NCBI RefSeq assembly: GCF_026262505.1
Contig: NC_067208.1
Location: forward strand, 14,331,962-14,395,961
Direction of reading: 5' to 3'
Source: Trichomonas vaginalis G3
Taxonomy: Eukaryota > Parabasalia > Trichomonadida > Trichomonadidae
Length of the DNA stretch: 64,000 nt
The translations under genes were made by a program, and so were the position numbers. Below, piece after piece: positions 38,276-50,528 of the stretch (within the stretch, counting starts at the first letter, position 1; every line of letters starts with the position of its first letter). The notes under the pieces are model-generated. The model was not told the DNA's origin. It worked only from the letters and a program-made list of their open reading frames with translations, and did not search any database.

Positions 38276-41200
38276 ATGTTTGGAATAGCTCCCCTTTGCG
38301 AATATTTACTTTTAAATGGTGCAAAAATCAATGATAAAGATGATTACGGATTAACCGCTCTTCATTATGCAGGAAAATATAATAATAAAGAAACAGCAGA
38401 ACTTCTTATTTCACGTCGTGCAAAAATCAATGAAAAAGATAAAGATAAAAAACCGCTCTTCATTATGCTGCAGAACACAATAATAAAGAAACAGCCGAAT
38501 TTCTTATTTTACTTGGTGCAAAAATCAATGAAAAAGATAATTATGGTGAAACCGCTCTTCATTATGCGGCAAAGTACAATCATAAAGAAACAGCAGACCT
38601 CCTTATTTCACATGGTGCAAAAATCAATGAAAAAGATAGATTTGGTGAAACCGCTCTTCATTATTCGGCAAAGTACAATAAAAAAGAAACAGCCGAATTT
38701 CTTATTTCACTTGGTGCAAATATCAATGAAAAAGATAGTTATGGTTTAACCGCTCTTCATTATTCGGCAAAACACAATAATAAAGAAACAGTAGAACTCC
38801 TTATTTCACTTGGTGCAAAAATCAATGAAAAAGATAGTAATGGTTTAACCGCTCTTCATTATACGGCAAAACACAATAAAAAAGAAACAGCCGAACTCCT
38901 TATTTCACTTGGTGCAAAAATCAATGAAAAAGATAGATTTGGTGAAACCGCTCTTCATTATGCGGCAAAATATAATAATAAAAAAACAACAGAACTCCTT
39001 ATTTCACATGGTGCAAATATCAATGAAAAAGATAGATATGGTGAAACAGCATTTCATTATGCAGCAAAACACAATAATAAAGAAACAGCCGAACTCCTTA
39101 TTTCACATGGTGCAAATATCAATGAAAAAGATAATTATGGTGAAACCGCTCTTCATTATGCGGCAAAGTACAATCATAAAGAAACAGCAGACCTCCTTAT
39201 TTCACATGGTGCAAAAATCAATGAAAAAGATAGATTTGGTGAAACCGCTCTTCATTATTCGGCAAAGTACAATAAAAAAGAAACAGCCGAATTTCTTATT
39301 TCACTTGGTGCAAATATCAATGAAAAAGATAGTTATGGTTTAACCGCTCTTCATTATACGGCAAAACACAATAAAAAAGAAACAGCCGAACTCCTTATTT
39401 CACTTGGTGCAAAAATCAATGAAAAAGATAGTAATGGTTTAACCGCTCTTCATTATGCGGCAAAATATAATAATAAAAAAACAACAGAACTCCTTATTTC
39501 ACATGGTGCAAATATCAATGAAAAAGATAGATATGGTGAAACAGCATTTCATTATGCAGCAAAACACAATAATAAAGAAACAGCCGAACTCCTTATTTCA
39601 CTTGGTGCAAATATCAATGAAATAGGTAGTAACGGCGAAACTGTTCTTCATTATGCGGCAAAACACAATAATAAAGAAACAGTAGAACTCCTTATTTCAC
39701 TTGGTGCAAAAATCAATGAAAAAGATAGTAATGGTTTAACCGCTCTTCATTATGCGGCAAAACACAATAAAAAAGAAACAGCCGAACTCCTTATTTCACT
39801 TGGTGCAAAAATCAATGAAAAAGATAGATTTGGTGAAACCGCTCTTCATTATGCGGCAAAATATAATTAAAAAAACAACAGAACTCCTTATTTCACATGG
39901 TGCAAATATCAATGAAAAAGATAGATATGGTGAAACAGCATTTCATTATGCAGCAAAACACAATAATAAAGAAACAGCCGAACTCCTTATTTCACTTGGT
40001 GCAAAAATCAATGAAAAAGATAGTAATGGTTTAACCGCTCTTCATTATTCGGCAAAGTACAATAAAAAAGAAACAGCCGAACTCCTTATTTCACATGGTG
40101 CAAAAATCAATGAAAAAGATAGATTTGGTGAAACCGCTCTTCATTATGCGGCAAAATATAATAATAAAAAAACAACAGAACTCCTTATTTCACATGGTGC
40201 AAAATCAATGAAAAAGATAGATTGGTGAAACAGCATTTCATTATGCAGCAAAACACAATAATAAAGAAACAGCCGAACTCCTTATTTCACTTGGTGCAAA
40301 AATCAATGAAAAAGATAATTATGGTGAAACCGCTCTTCATTATGCGGCAAAGTACAATCATAAAGAAACAGCAGACCTCCTTATTTCACATGGTGCAAAA
40401 ATCAATGAAAAAGATAGATTTGGTGAAACCGCTCTTCATTATTCGGCAAAGTACAATAAAAAAGAAACAGCCGAATTTCTTATTTCACTTGGTGCAAATA
40501 TCAATGAAAAAGATAGTTATGGTTTAACCGCTCTTCATTATTCGGCAAAACACAATAATAAAGAAACAGTAGAACTCCTTATTTCACTTGGTGCAAAAAT
40601 CAATGAAAAAGATAGTAATGGTTTAACCGCTCTTCATTATACGGCAAAACACAATAAAAAAGAAACAGCCGAACTCCTTATTTCACTTGGTGCAAAAATC
40701 AATGAAAAAGATAGATTTGGTGAAACCGCTCTTCATTATGCGGCAAAATATAATAATAAAAAACAACAGAACTCCTTATTCACATGGTGCAAATATCAAT
40801 GAAAAAGATAGATATGGTGAAACAGCATTTCATTATGCAGCAAAACACAATAATAAAGAAACAGCCGAACTCCTTATTTCACTTGGTGCAAATATCAATG
40901 AAATAGGTAGTAACGGCGAAACTGTTCTTCATTATGCGGCAAAACACAATAATAAAGAAACAGTAGAACTCCTTATTTCACTTGGTGCAAAAATCAATGA
41001 AAAAGATAGTAATGGTTTAACCGCTCTTCATTATTCGGCAAAACACAATAAAAAAGAAACAGCCGAACTCCTTATTTCACATGGTGCAAAAATCAATGAA
41101 AAAGATAGATTTGGTGAAACCGCTCTTCATTATGCGGCAAAATATAATAATAAAAAAACAACAGAACTCCTTATTTCACATGGTGCAAATATCAATGAAA

Positions 41201-43761
41201 AAGATAGATATGGTGAAACAGCATTTCATTATGCAGCAAAACACAATAATAAAGAAACAGCCGAACTCCTTATTTCACATGGTGCAAATATCAATGAAAA
41301 AGATAATTATGGTGAAACGCTCTTCATTATGCGGCAAAGTACAATCATAAAGAAACAGAACTCCTTATTTCACATGGTGCAAAATCAATGAAAAAGATAG
41401 ATTTGGTGAAACCGCTCTTCATTATTCGGCAAAGTACAATAAAAAAGAAACAGCCGAATTTCTTATTTCACTTGGTGCAAATATCAATGAAAAAGATAGT
41501 TATGGTTTAACCGCTCTTCATTATACGGCAAAACACAATAAAAAAGAAACAGCCGAACTCCTTATTTCACTTGGTGCAAAAATCAATGAAAAAGATAGTA
41601 ATGGTTTAACCGCTCTTCATTATGCGGCAAAATATAATAATAAAAAAACAACAGAACTCCTTATTTCACATGGTGCAAATATCAATGAAAAAGATAGATA
41701 TGGTGAAACAGCATTTCATTATGCAGCAAAACACAATAATAAAGAAACAGCCGAACTCCTTATTTCACTTGGTGCAAATATCAATGAAATAGGTAGTAAC
41801 GGCGAAACTGTTCTTCATTATGCGGCAAAACACAATAATAAAGAAACAGTAGAACTCCTTATTTCACTTGGTGCAAAAATCAATGAAAAAGATAGTAATG
41901 GTTTAACCGCTCTTCATTATACGGCAAAACACAATAAAAAAGAAACAGCCGAACTCCTTATTTCACTTGGTGCAAAAATCAATGAAAAAGATAGATTTGG
42001 TGAAACCGCTCTTCATTATGCGGCAAAATATAATAATAAAAAAACAACAGAACTCCTTATTTCACATGGTGCAAATATCAATGAAAAAGATAGATATGGT
42101 GAAACAGCATTTCATTATGCAGCAAAACACAATAATAAAGAAACAGCCGAACTCCTTATTTCACTTGGTGCAAAAATCAATGAAAAAGATAGTAATGGTT
42201 TAACCGCTCTTCATTATTCGGCAAAGTACAATAAAAAGAAACAGCCGAACTCCTTATTTCACATGGTGCAAAAATCAATGAAAAAGATAGATTTGGTGAA
42301 ACCGCTCTTCATTATGCGGCAAAATATAATAATAAAAAAACAACAGAACTCCTTATTTCACATGGTGCAAATATCAATGAAAAAGATAGATATGGTGAAA
42401 CAGCATTTCATTATGCAGCAAAACACAATAATAAAGAAACAGCCGAACTCCTTATTTCACTTGGTGCAAATATCAATGAAATAGGTAGTAACGGCGAAAC
42501 TGTTCTTCATTATGCGGCAAAACACAATAATAAAGAAACAGTAGAACTCCTTATTTCACTTGGTGCAAAAATCAATGAAAAAGATAGTAATGGTTTAACC
42601 GCTCTTCATTATTCGGCAAAGTACAATAAAAAAGAAACAGCCGAACTCCTTATTTCACATGGTGCAAAAATCAATGAAAAAGATAGATTTGGTGAAACCG
42701 CTCTTCATTATGCGGCAAAATATAATAATAAAAAAACAACAGAACTCCTTATTTCACATGGTGCAAATATCAATGAAAAAGATAGATATGGTGAAACAGC
42801 ATTTCATTATGCAGCAAAACACAATAATAAAGAAACAGCCGAACTCCTTATTTCACTTGGTGCAAATATCAATGAAATAGGTAGTAACGGCGAAACTGTT
42901 CTTCATTATGCGGCAAAACACAATAATAAAGAAACAGTAGAACTCCTTATTTCACTTGGTGCAAAAATCAATGAAAAAGATAGATTTGGTGAAACCGCTC
43001 TTCATTATACGGCAAAACACAATAAAAAAGAAACAGCCGAACTCCTTATTTCACATGGTGCAAAAATCAATGAAAAAGATAGATTTGGTGAAACAGCATT
43101 TCATTATACGGCAAAACACAATAAAAAAGAAACAGCCGAACTCCTTATTTCACATGGTGCAAATATCAATGAAAAAGATAGTAATGGTTTAACCGCTCTT
43201 CATTATGCGGCAAAATATAATAATAAAAAAACAACAGAACTCCTTATTTCACATGGTGCAAATATCAATGAAAAAGATGAATATGGAAGAATAGCTCTTC
43301 ATTATGCAGCAGAACACACTATTGAAAAAACAGCAGGACTCCTTATTTCACATGGTGCAAATATCAATGAAAAAGATAATAACGGAGAAACCGCTCTTCA
43401 TAAAGTAGCCAGATATAATAATAAAGAAACAGCTGAACTTCTTATTTCTCATGGTGCAAATATCAATGAAAAAGATAAGTTTGGTGAAACCGCTCTTTTC
43501 AACGCAGTAATGAATGATCTTAAAGAAATAGCAGAACTTCTTATTTTACATGGTGCAAATATCAATGAAAAAGATATATATAAAATAACCGCTCTTCATA
43601 TGGCACTATATAGATTTAACAAAAAAATGATAAAATTTCTTATTTTACATGGTGCAAATATCAATGAAAAAGATAAAAATGGAGAAGCTGCTCTTCAAAT
43701 TGCAAAACGATATCATGACAAAGAAATAATAAAATTTCTTATTTCACATGGTGCAAAATAG
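38276..43761 (+). repeat. Ankyrin tandem array 2, about 5.5 kb
   Basis: About 55 units of 99 bp are arranged in multi-unit blocks. The rare unit containing ATAGGTAGTAACGGC occurs at 39622, 40903, 41789, 42481 and 42877. These lie 1281, 886, 692 and 396 bp apart, that is 13, 9, 7 and 4 units minus 6, 5, 1 and 0 bases. Blocks of several units were therefore copied recently and then lost single bases. Confidence 0.9.
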
Positions 43762-44499
43762 TCAAATTATCTGGAAAACTTTTATGCATAGTAGAAAATG
43801 TGAAATGGAAATGCACAATTTCTCTCAATTTTTCGAACACTTCTTGCCTATCGTTTTCGAAGTGGCGCTTCACACCGCTAATAAATTTTTGAGAACAACA
43901 TTGGTTGTTTGTTCAGCAAAATTATTTCAACGAATTACGATTCACAATTTGATGTAACATAATAATATCTCATTGATTTTTGACTATTGATAATTCGAAA
44001 AGTCATTTTCTTCACTATTTAATTGGCGCTTTGCGCCAATCAAACAGCTCAGATTAATAATATGATATTATTTCAAATATGATGAAAATTTTTGAGTGAA
44101 AACTATCAAAATAAAGTCTTAAAAAATACATTTTTAGAAATGGTTTTTGATTCTTAAGGGTGCACTTACCACTTTCTGACACTCTCTCAAAAAGAGATAT
44201 ACGGGCATGGAGAGTATAGAAAATAAAACCTTAAACAAGAAATTTGAGAGAACCTTAATCATTTTACGTAATTCACATATCTTTTTATTCGTTTAGTAAC
44301 TTTTCAAACTAAGATCATATCATTCATATTTGGGGATTACTGATTCTGTTTATCTTATTTATTTTGAAATCTGTCGTTTAGATCTTCGTGTGATCATCTT
44401 TCAACAGACAATCACTATATATATCATCTAGCGGCGCTACGCGCCGATAGATAAAGGAAAAGACGTTTATATCGTTGTGATAGGAAAAAAAAGAGTTCA
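43762..44499. other. Intergenic with two GGCGC hairpins and motif copy 2
   Basis: ATTGGCGC-TTT-GCGCCAAT lies at 44022-44040 and CGGCGC-TAC-GCGCCG at 44432-44446, both perfect. Copy 2 of the TTACCACTTTCTGACACT motif is at 44165-44194. No gene is supported. Confidence 0.6.
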
Positions 44500-45297
44500 A
44501 TGAAATCGTCATTAGTATCAAGTATGGATATGGGAGATAATACACAACGAACGGCAAATTACACCATATATAAATTGCAAAAGGAATTACAAAAGGCAAA
44601 TGAAAAAATTCAGCTACAAGAGAAACAAATTAATGATCTTCGAATAGAAAATTCAAAATTAAGAGGTAATATTGGCGTTCAAGAAGACCTTCAAAGTCAG
44701 AACACAGCACTTCGTCAAATTCATGAACACATGACTAAAGAACACAAAATTGAAATTGAAAACTTTAAGAGACAAATATCTCAGCTAAAGTCTAAATTAG
44801 ACTTTGCTAATGCCAATACTGAAGATCAGATTAGAGAATATCAATACAGAATATCCAAATTAGAGCAAGAAATTAAAACACTGAAAGACACCTGCAAATC
44901 TAAAAACCAAAGAATAGAAGATCTCAAGAATGCTCCAAATCGTACAATAGATGATGAAGATATAAACAGGCTCAACGAAACGATTCAAATTCAAAATTCA
45001 ACAATCGATAGTTTAAAGGATACAATAGTTCATCAGAACACACAAATTTCGAATTTATCGCGCGCTGTGACTGAAACTCAATCCCAAATAAACATTTCAG
45101 CATTCAATCAAACAATTGAACTTAATTCTCCGCAAAAATCAAATAATACATCAGATAAAAATATAGGGGAAGAAGAATTGGATAATAATCAAACAATGAG
45201 TGACTTCATTCTTGCTCTTCAACTAGATGAATCTGATGAAAATCACTCTCGTCATCATAGGAGTCATCATCATAGATCAAGATCCTCAAGGCATTAA
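44500..45297 (+). CDS. Coiled-coil protein with a His/Ser/Arg tail
   Basis: The 265-residue protein is dominated by heptads from about residue 20 to 190 (YKLQKELQKANEKIQLQEKQ, then LEQEIKTLKD). It should form a long parallel coiled coil. A Ser/Asn-rich linker with a short acidic segment (NIGEEELDNNQ) leads to a C-terminal tail of alternating His, Arg and Ser. This resembles cytoskeletal or adaptor proteins, and no specific family is recognised. It lies between ankyrin loci. No TCAYW motif is evident in the 50 nt upstream except TCAAT at the start itself. Confidence 0.7.
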   Translation: MKSSLVSSMDMGDNTQRTANYTIYKLQKELQKANEKIQLQEKQINDLRIENSKLRGNIGVQEDLQSQNTALRQIHEHMTKEHKIEIENFKRQISQLKSKLDFANANTEDQIREYQYRISKLEQEIKTLKDTCKSKNQRIEDLKNAPNRTIDDEDINRLNETIQIQNSTIDSLKDTIVHQNTQISNLSRAVTETQSQINISAFNQTIELNSPQKSNNTSDKNIGEEELDNNQTMSDFILALQLDESDENHSRHHRSHHHRSRSSRH

Positions 45298-45806
45298 AAT
45301 AACATATGGTTTCTTTTATATTTTTGTTTTTATAAAATTAATTGTTTGCATTTTTTTTATTTATTTTTATTTTTATTAAAGGTACAGACACTTTTTATGA
45401 CCAGAGAACATATATGACTTTGATAAATAAGTTAAAGTCATATTAATCATATTTCCAAATAATATATGCTCGTTCTCATAAAAAACATGCATGTCACCTT
45501 TAGAATAGTAATTTATAAATAGATATAATATGTGTTCATTCTAAAATATAAAATATATGATATTTTAAACAATATGATACTTGGAATACTCAACTGATAT
45601 CTGGTTCAGAAATTATAATATAATAAAAGAAATTCTCGTCAGTCTTATCAATCTCTAAACATTTTGAAAGTAAGTGCATCTTAGAATAAGCTCTATTGTA
45701 ATTAAATGATTCAGATTTTTTAAAGCTATTTTTTATTTCTAGTGAAATAAATATGAGAAAATATTAAAAGAATAAAGAAAAGAATCATTTGATTGAAAAT
45801 GGAACA
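45298..45806. other. Intergenic, duplicated in part at 51290-51400
   Basis: There is no gene. The segment 45764-45806, with the ankyrin end that follows it, is copied at 51380-51422. The DNA before that is AT rich and only partly similar to 51290-51380. Confidence 0.5.
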
Positions 45807-48394
45807 TTATAATATTTTTGCACCATGTGAAAGAAGAATATTGGCTGTTTCTTCACAATCATGTTCTATTGCATAGTGCAGAGGCGTTTTCCCGACTTTA
45901 TCTTTTATGCTGATATTCGCACCATGTGAAATAAGAAATTCGGCTGCTTCTTCTCTGTTTTTTACTGCGGCATAATGAAGAGCGGTTTTCCCATCATTAT
46001 CTTTTTCATTGACATCCACACCATGTGAAATAAGAAAACTTATTACAATTTTATTGTTAAATTCTGCGGCATAATGAAGAGTGGTTTTCCCATCTTTATC
46101 TTTTTCATTAATATTTGCACCACGTGAAAGAAGAAATTCAGCGGTTTCCTTTCCATGATGATATATTGCTCTAAGAAGAGCTATTTGTCCATATTTATTA
46201 ATTTCATTGATGTTTGCACCATGTGAAAGAAGAAATTCAGCTATTTCTTTTCTATTAAAATATGCTGCTTCATGAAGAGCTGTTGTTCCATATTCATCTT
46301 TTTCATTGACGTTGGCACCATGTAAAATAAGAAGTTCTGCAGTTTCTTTACTATTTACATGTACTGCTTCATGAAGAGCTGTTTCTCCATTTTGATCTTT
46401 TTCATTGATTTTTGCATCGTGTAAAATAAGAAATTCAGCATTTTCTTTTCTATTATAATATGCTGCTTCATGACGAGCTGTTGATCCATATTTATTTTTT
46501 TCATTGATATTTGCGCCATGTGAAAGAAGAAATTCGGTAATTTCTTTGCTATTGCATCCTGCTGTATAATGAAGAGCTGTATTATCATCTTTACCTTTTT
46601 CATTGATATTTGCACCATGTGAAAAAAGAAGCTTGACTGTTTCTTTTCTATTATATTCTGCTGCAATATGAAGAGCGGTGTTTCCATATTTAACTTTTTC
46701 ATTGATATTTGCACCATGCGAAATGAGAAGTTCCACTATTTCATTCATATGAATTATTGCAGAGCAAAGAGGGGTATCCCCATTTTTATATTTTTCATTG
46801 ACATTTGCACCATGTAAAATAAGAATTTCAGCTATTTCTTTATAATTTTTTTTGATTGCATAATGAAGAGCGGTTTTTTCATTGTCATCTTTTTCATTAA
46901 TATTTGCACCATGCGAAATAAGAAGTTCGGCCATTTCTTTACTATTATATTTTGCTGCCATATGAAGAGCGGTTTTTCCCCATGCAACTTTTTCATTGAC
47001 ATTTGCACCAAGCGAAATAAGAAGTTCGGCAGTTTCTTTAGCATTAAAATGTGCAGCCTCAAAAAGAAGATGATTTTTTTATTGATATCTGCACCATGCG
47101 AAATAAGAAATTCGGCCATATCTTTATGATTAGAAATGACTGCTTTATAAAGAGCCGTTTCGTAATAGTCATCTTTTTCATTGATATTTGCACCAAGCGA
47201 AATAAGAAATTCAGCCATTTCTTTTCTATTATAGTCTGCTGCATAATGCAGAGCGGTATTTCCGAATCTACCTTTTTCATTAATATTTGCACCATGCGAA
47301 ATAAGAAATTCAGCAATTTCTTTTCTATTATATTTTGCTGCATAATGAAAAGCGTTTTCCCCAACACAATCTTTTTCATTGATATTTGCACCGTGTGAAA
47401 TAAGGAGTTCAACTATTTCTTTATTGTTATTTTTTGTTGCAATACTAAGAGGAGTTGCTAGTTCATTAGATTTTGCATTGACATTTGCACTAAGTGAAAG
47501 GAAATATTCACAAAGGGATGGAATATCAAATTATGCTGACCATTTAAAGCATTCGTCAATTTTATTAGTTTGATCGAAATAAACTAAAAATGATTCAAGA
47601 TTGTTGTATTCTGCACAATCGCTTAAATCAATGCTTAAATTGTATTCATTCATCAAAAATGTGACGAAATCAATGTTGTGTAAAATAATTGCTATTCTCA
47701 TGTCCAAATTATTTGGTTCTTGATATTTCAAACATTCACTTATGATCTCTTGATTTCCTCCTAAAAATGAATTGTGAAGACAATCAAGAGTTATTTTTGA
47801 GTTAAATTTCGATCTTAAGAACTTGAAACAATCAACTGCCCCATAGTAACAACATAAATCAAGTAATGTTAATCCGAGTTTAGAATCTGGATATAAACAG
47901 CTTATAATTCTTTGATCTTCATTAAATCCTTCTTTTTCTGTGAATGAGATGAATAGTTCTTTGTCATTATACATAATTGCTCTGACAATTTCATTTTCTG
48001 AAAGAATTTCTGGATTTCTGAATTTTTTAGATTCGAAACTACAAGATTTGTCTAAATAAATTCCATATTCTTTATAAAAAAGGTAGTTTGGAGTATCTTC
48101 CAAGTAGAAGGCCTCTTTGACATGATAATCATCAGATATGAGTTTGGCAAGAGTTAAATATGACTTTGTATAGCGATTTCTATACTGAATGAGAGTTAAT
48201 ATATCTATTATAATATGTTCGGGGCTGTATTTCTTTGAATCCAGCAATTCTGCTTTGATCATTTTGTAAATCTTGTTTAGTTCTTCTTCTTTTTCCGTTT
48301 TCAGCTGACACAAAGCAATATATGAATCTATGTGGTATTTGTAGATACTTCGTAATTCACTGAATTTGCTTGGATGAATGTCTTGATCAGACAT
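45807..48394 (-). pseudogene. Ankyrin repeat gene 3 (DUF3447 type), broken
   Basis: The start at 48394 (MSDQDIHPSKFSELRS) matches the family. The N-terminal domain is complete (HIDSYIALCQLKTEKE, LTLLDLCCYYGAVDCFKF) to residue about 287. An in-frame TAA at 47531-47533 then stands where relatives have Met or Ile (expected MFDIPSLCEYF). The frame continues open beyond the stop. A frameshift near 47076 in an A run moves to another frame, which is open to the stop at 45807. About eighteen diverse ankyrin units (HGANINEKDKDGKTTLHYAA and others) are older and less uniform than in genes 1, 2 and 5. The 3' end is duplicated at 51380. Confidence 0.82.
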
Positions 48395-48867
48395 TAAAAA
48401 TTTTAAAAAAGGGCACATTTTCACTTTACCATATAAAATATCTTTGTAATTCATTTTGAGGGGAAAGTCCCATTATAATCATGTAAAAAACAATGAACTC
48501 ATAAATTTCGGATAAGAATTTCGAATTTTTATTAAGTTTAAAGATATTAAATGACACAATGACAATAGTAAAGTCTAAAACAATAAAATATTCCTCAGAA
48601 TCTTGATATTGAAATTCGCAAGGTGTATAAATTTTAGGCTAATAAACAATCCAACACTTGATTTAATTATCTAAAGAATTGACTCATTTGATTACGATAT
48701 GATTTAGTTTCATAAAACAGCATTTATTTCAAAATCTTATTCTTCAACAAGTGGAAACTTAACAACGACCAAAACGGCCAAAATATATATATATCTAATA
48801 TCATTGCAATTAAGAATATTTAAGAAACTTTTTTTTTGAAAGCGATAGTTTTTATTTCAAAAAATTG
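48395..48867. other. Divergent intergenic region, AT rich
   Basis: No gene is seen. It separates the start of ankyrin gene 3 (minus) from the nucleotidase gene (plus). It holds a short (AT) run near 48785-48795 and no other notable structure. Confidence 0.4.
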
Positions 48868-48872
48868 TCACT
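48868..48872 (+). promoter_or_regulatory. Initiator motif of the nucleotidase gene
   Basis: TCACT fits TCAYW. The +1 is at 48870, 31 nt before ATG 48901. It decides in favour of the ATG at 48901 rather than an upstream non-ATG start in the same frame. Confidence 0.6.
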
Positions 48873-48900
48873 TTTTCAAAAATTTTTATTTGATCGTTGC

Positions 48901-49878
48901 ATGAATTTTGGGACTTGGGCTCCAGAAATCAATGCAGCAATTAATATTCTAAAACCAGCAATAGATATCTCGCTTGTTGGCCAAGAAAAATTAAGAAAAG
49001 CTGATATTGAAACCAAAAATGACGGAACAGTTGTTTCCATTGTAGATTTTGCATGTCAATCAGTGATAATGGATGGACTTAAAAAGAATTTTCCGAAAGA
49101 TTCAGTACTCGGCGAAGAAGATGTTAGAAAAATTGATGATAAGTTCTTAAATCATGTCAAATCCTTATTACCAGATGACATTGATCCAGTATCTACTTGT
49201 TCATCAGCCATTACAAAGATATCCGATAAAGATGAAAGAACCTGGGTTATTGATCCAATTGATGGAACCTATGGCTTTGTTAATGGTGGAAACTTTGCTA
49301 TTGCTATGGCTTTACTTGTTAATCGCCATGTTGTTTGCTCCGCAGTTGCTTGGCCACGTCATGATGTAAATTCAACCGGACTCATCGATTTTGAAGGCCC
49401 AGCCATATTCGTATCTTCAGAAGGTTATGGTGCATACGCTATGGACTTGAAAGGACATTGGAAGAAGCTTACCAAACCAGATAATCCCGCATTTCGAATT
49501 ATTCATACGAAACAGAAACAAGGAAACGTTGTACAACTATTTGATTACGTTAAGCAGCACCTAGGAATTACGGATGAGATTGAAATGGTCTCTATGACTA
49601 AAGGATTTGTGTTGGCAACTGGAAATGCGTGCGCATTCTTCAGAGTTCCATGGGATTCAAACGAAGAGCACGTTTGGGACATTGCTCCGTTTGAATTGCT
49701 TGTTCGCGAGGCTGGAGGATTCGCGACAACAGGAACAGGAAAAGAAATTTTGTACAGACAAAATGCACGTGTTGAAGGTTCTTTGGACGGCCTTGTATTC
49801 ACGAACAGAGACAAGGAATTCCATAACAAGGTAGTGGAAATACTACAGGAAGCTCTTGCAATGTTCAAATGGTATTAA
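48901..49878 (+). CDS. 3'(2'),5'-bisphosphate nucleotidase-like phosphatase
   Basis: The 325-residue enzyme belongs to the metal-dependent inositol monophosphatase/Hal2 superfamily. The signature parts are all present: DGTVVSIVDF near residue 42, LGEED near 67, WVIDPIDGTYGFV near 117 and WDIAPFELLVREAGG near 257. The DPxDGT and WDxA...EAGG motifs bind the catalytic metal ions. The long Hal2-like spacing and DGTYGFVNGG favour a PAP phosphatase (Hal2/BPNT1) over an inositol monophosphatase. It would remove 3'-phosphoadenosine 5'-phosphate left over from sulphation. It has no signal peptide and is probably cytosolic. The substrate is inferred from the family. Confidence 0.8.
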   Translation: MNFGTWAPEINAAINILKPAIDISLVGQEKLRKADIETKNDGTVVSIVDFACQSVIMDGLKKNFPKDSVLGEEDVRKIDDKFLNHVKSLLPDDIDPVSTCSSAITKISDKDERTWVIDPIDGTYGFVNGGNFAIAMALLVNRHVVCSAVAWPRHDVNSTGLIDFEGPAIFVSSEGYGAYAMDLKGHWKKLTKPDNPAFRIIHTKQKQGNVVQLFDYVKQHLGITDEIEMVSMTKGFVLATGNACAFFRVPWDSNEEHVWDIAPFELLVREAGGFATTGTGKEILYRQNARVEGSLDGLVFTNRDKEFHNKVVEILQEALAMFKWY

Positions 49879-50528
49879 TTTGATTTTGAAACTTTTTTTT
49901 GTATATTTTCCTAAAAAAAATAATAATTAAGATATCATTTACCACTTTTTGACACACTCTCAAATCTTCTTTTTAATGTTTTAATGTTTCATTCTTATAT
50001 TCCTCGTTTTTAGAGTGTTTCAGAAAGTTTACACGTTTGTTGAAACATTTTTTATGTATTCAAGTTGAATGGCAATTCAAATAAATATGAAAGAACATAC
50101 ACTATAACATATTGTAGTACAACGTAATGGAGTAGCATTGAAATCATAATACCTCAATTTTTATAAAATTTATACGAGATTATTAGAGATTTTATTTAAC
50201 GTTTTTATTTAATGAATTATAATAAAGAAACCATTTATAATGTTGCTTTTTAAGTTGATGTTTTGCAAGTCACCGAAAAACTTTTTGACTCTGCCGAAAT
50301 CGGAAGCTGGCATGTCAATAATCTCAAATTTGGGATATAGAGATCATTCTAATTGCTAATGGACGTGAATCATCATTGAAAATTAACATTAAGTATCATA
50401 ATTAAAAGTAGAGTAATAACCCTTAATAATACAACATTTACAACAATGAATATGTAATTTTTAAATATGAATATAGTGAATAGATGAAGATTTCATTTTT
50501 ATCGAATTATATTTCTTTACATTATTCA
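49879..50528. other. Intergenic with copy 3 of the 30-bp motif
   Basis: TTTACCACTTTTTGACACAC and the following CTCAAATCT lie at 49938-49967, 60 bp after the nucleotidase stop. The rest is AT rich with no supported gene. Confidence 0.5.

Larger units (their letters stand above)
36813..43761 (+). pseudogene. Ankyrin repeat gene 2 (DUF3447 type), interrupted and frameshifted
   Basis: The N-terminal domain (36813-37650, with HKDYIDSYIALYRLKTEKE, SLLELCCYHGAVDCFKLL and HNIDFVTFLMNE) stops where a 0.6-kb insertion begins. The frame resumes at about 38270 with MFGIAPLCEYLLLNGAKI, just where the family sequence continues. Some fifty-five 99-bp ankyrin units follow to a stop at 43759-43761. About eight to ten small indels shift the frame, for example near 38446, 39868, 40200-40222, 40758-40780, 41317, 41392 and 42233. 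Most are in A or T runs. The whole is not translatable as written. Recent copies of an intact gene, or homopolymer errors, would explain the pattern. Confidence 0.85.

Noticed and set aside
31420-43200. Open frames reading FLFHMVQISMKK repeats within the ankyrin arrays
   Set aside because: They are an alternative-frame reading of the 99-bp ankyrin unit, which has no stop in that frame. The in-frame ankyrin consensus is the real signal.
46863-47573. Antisense open frames across ankyrin gene 3
   Set aside because: Periodic antisense shadows of the same 99-bp units; no independent coding evidence.
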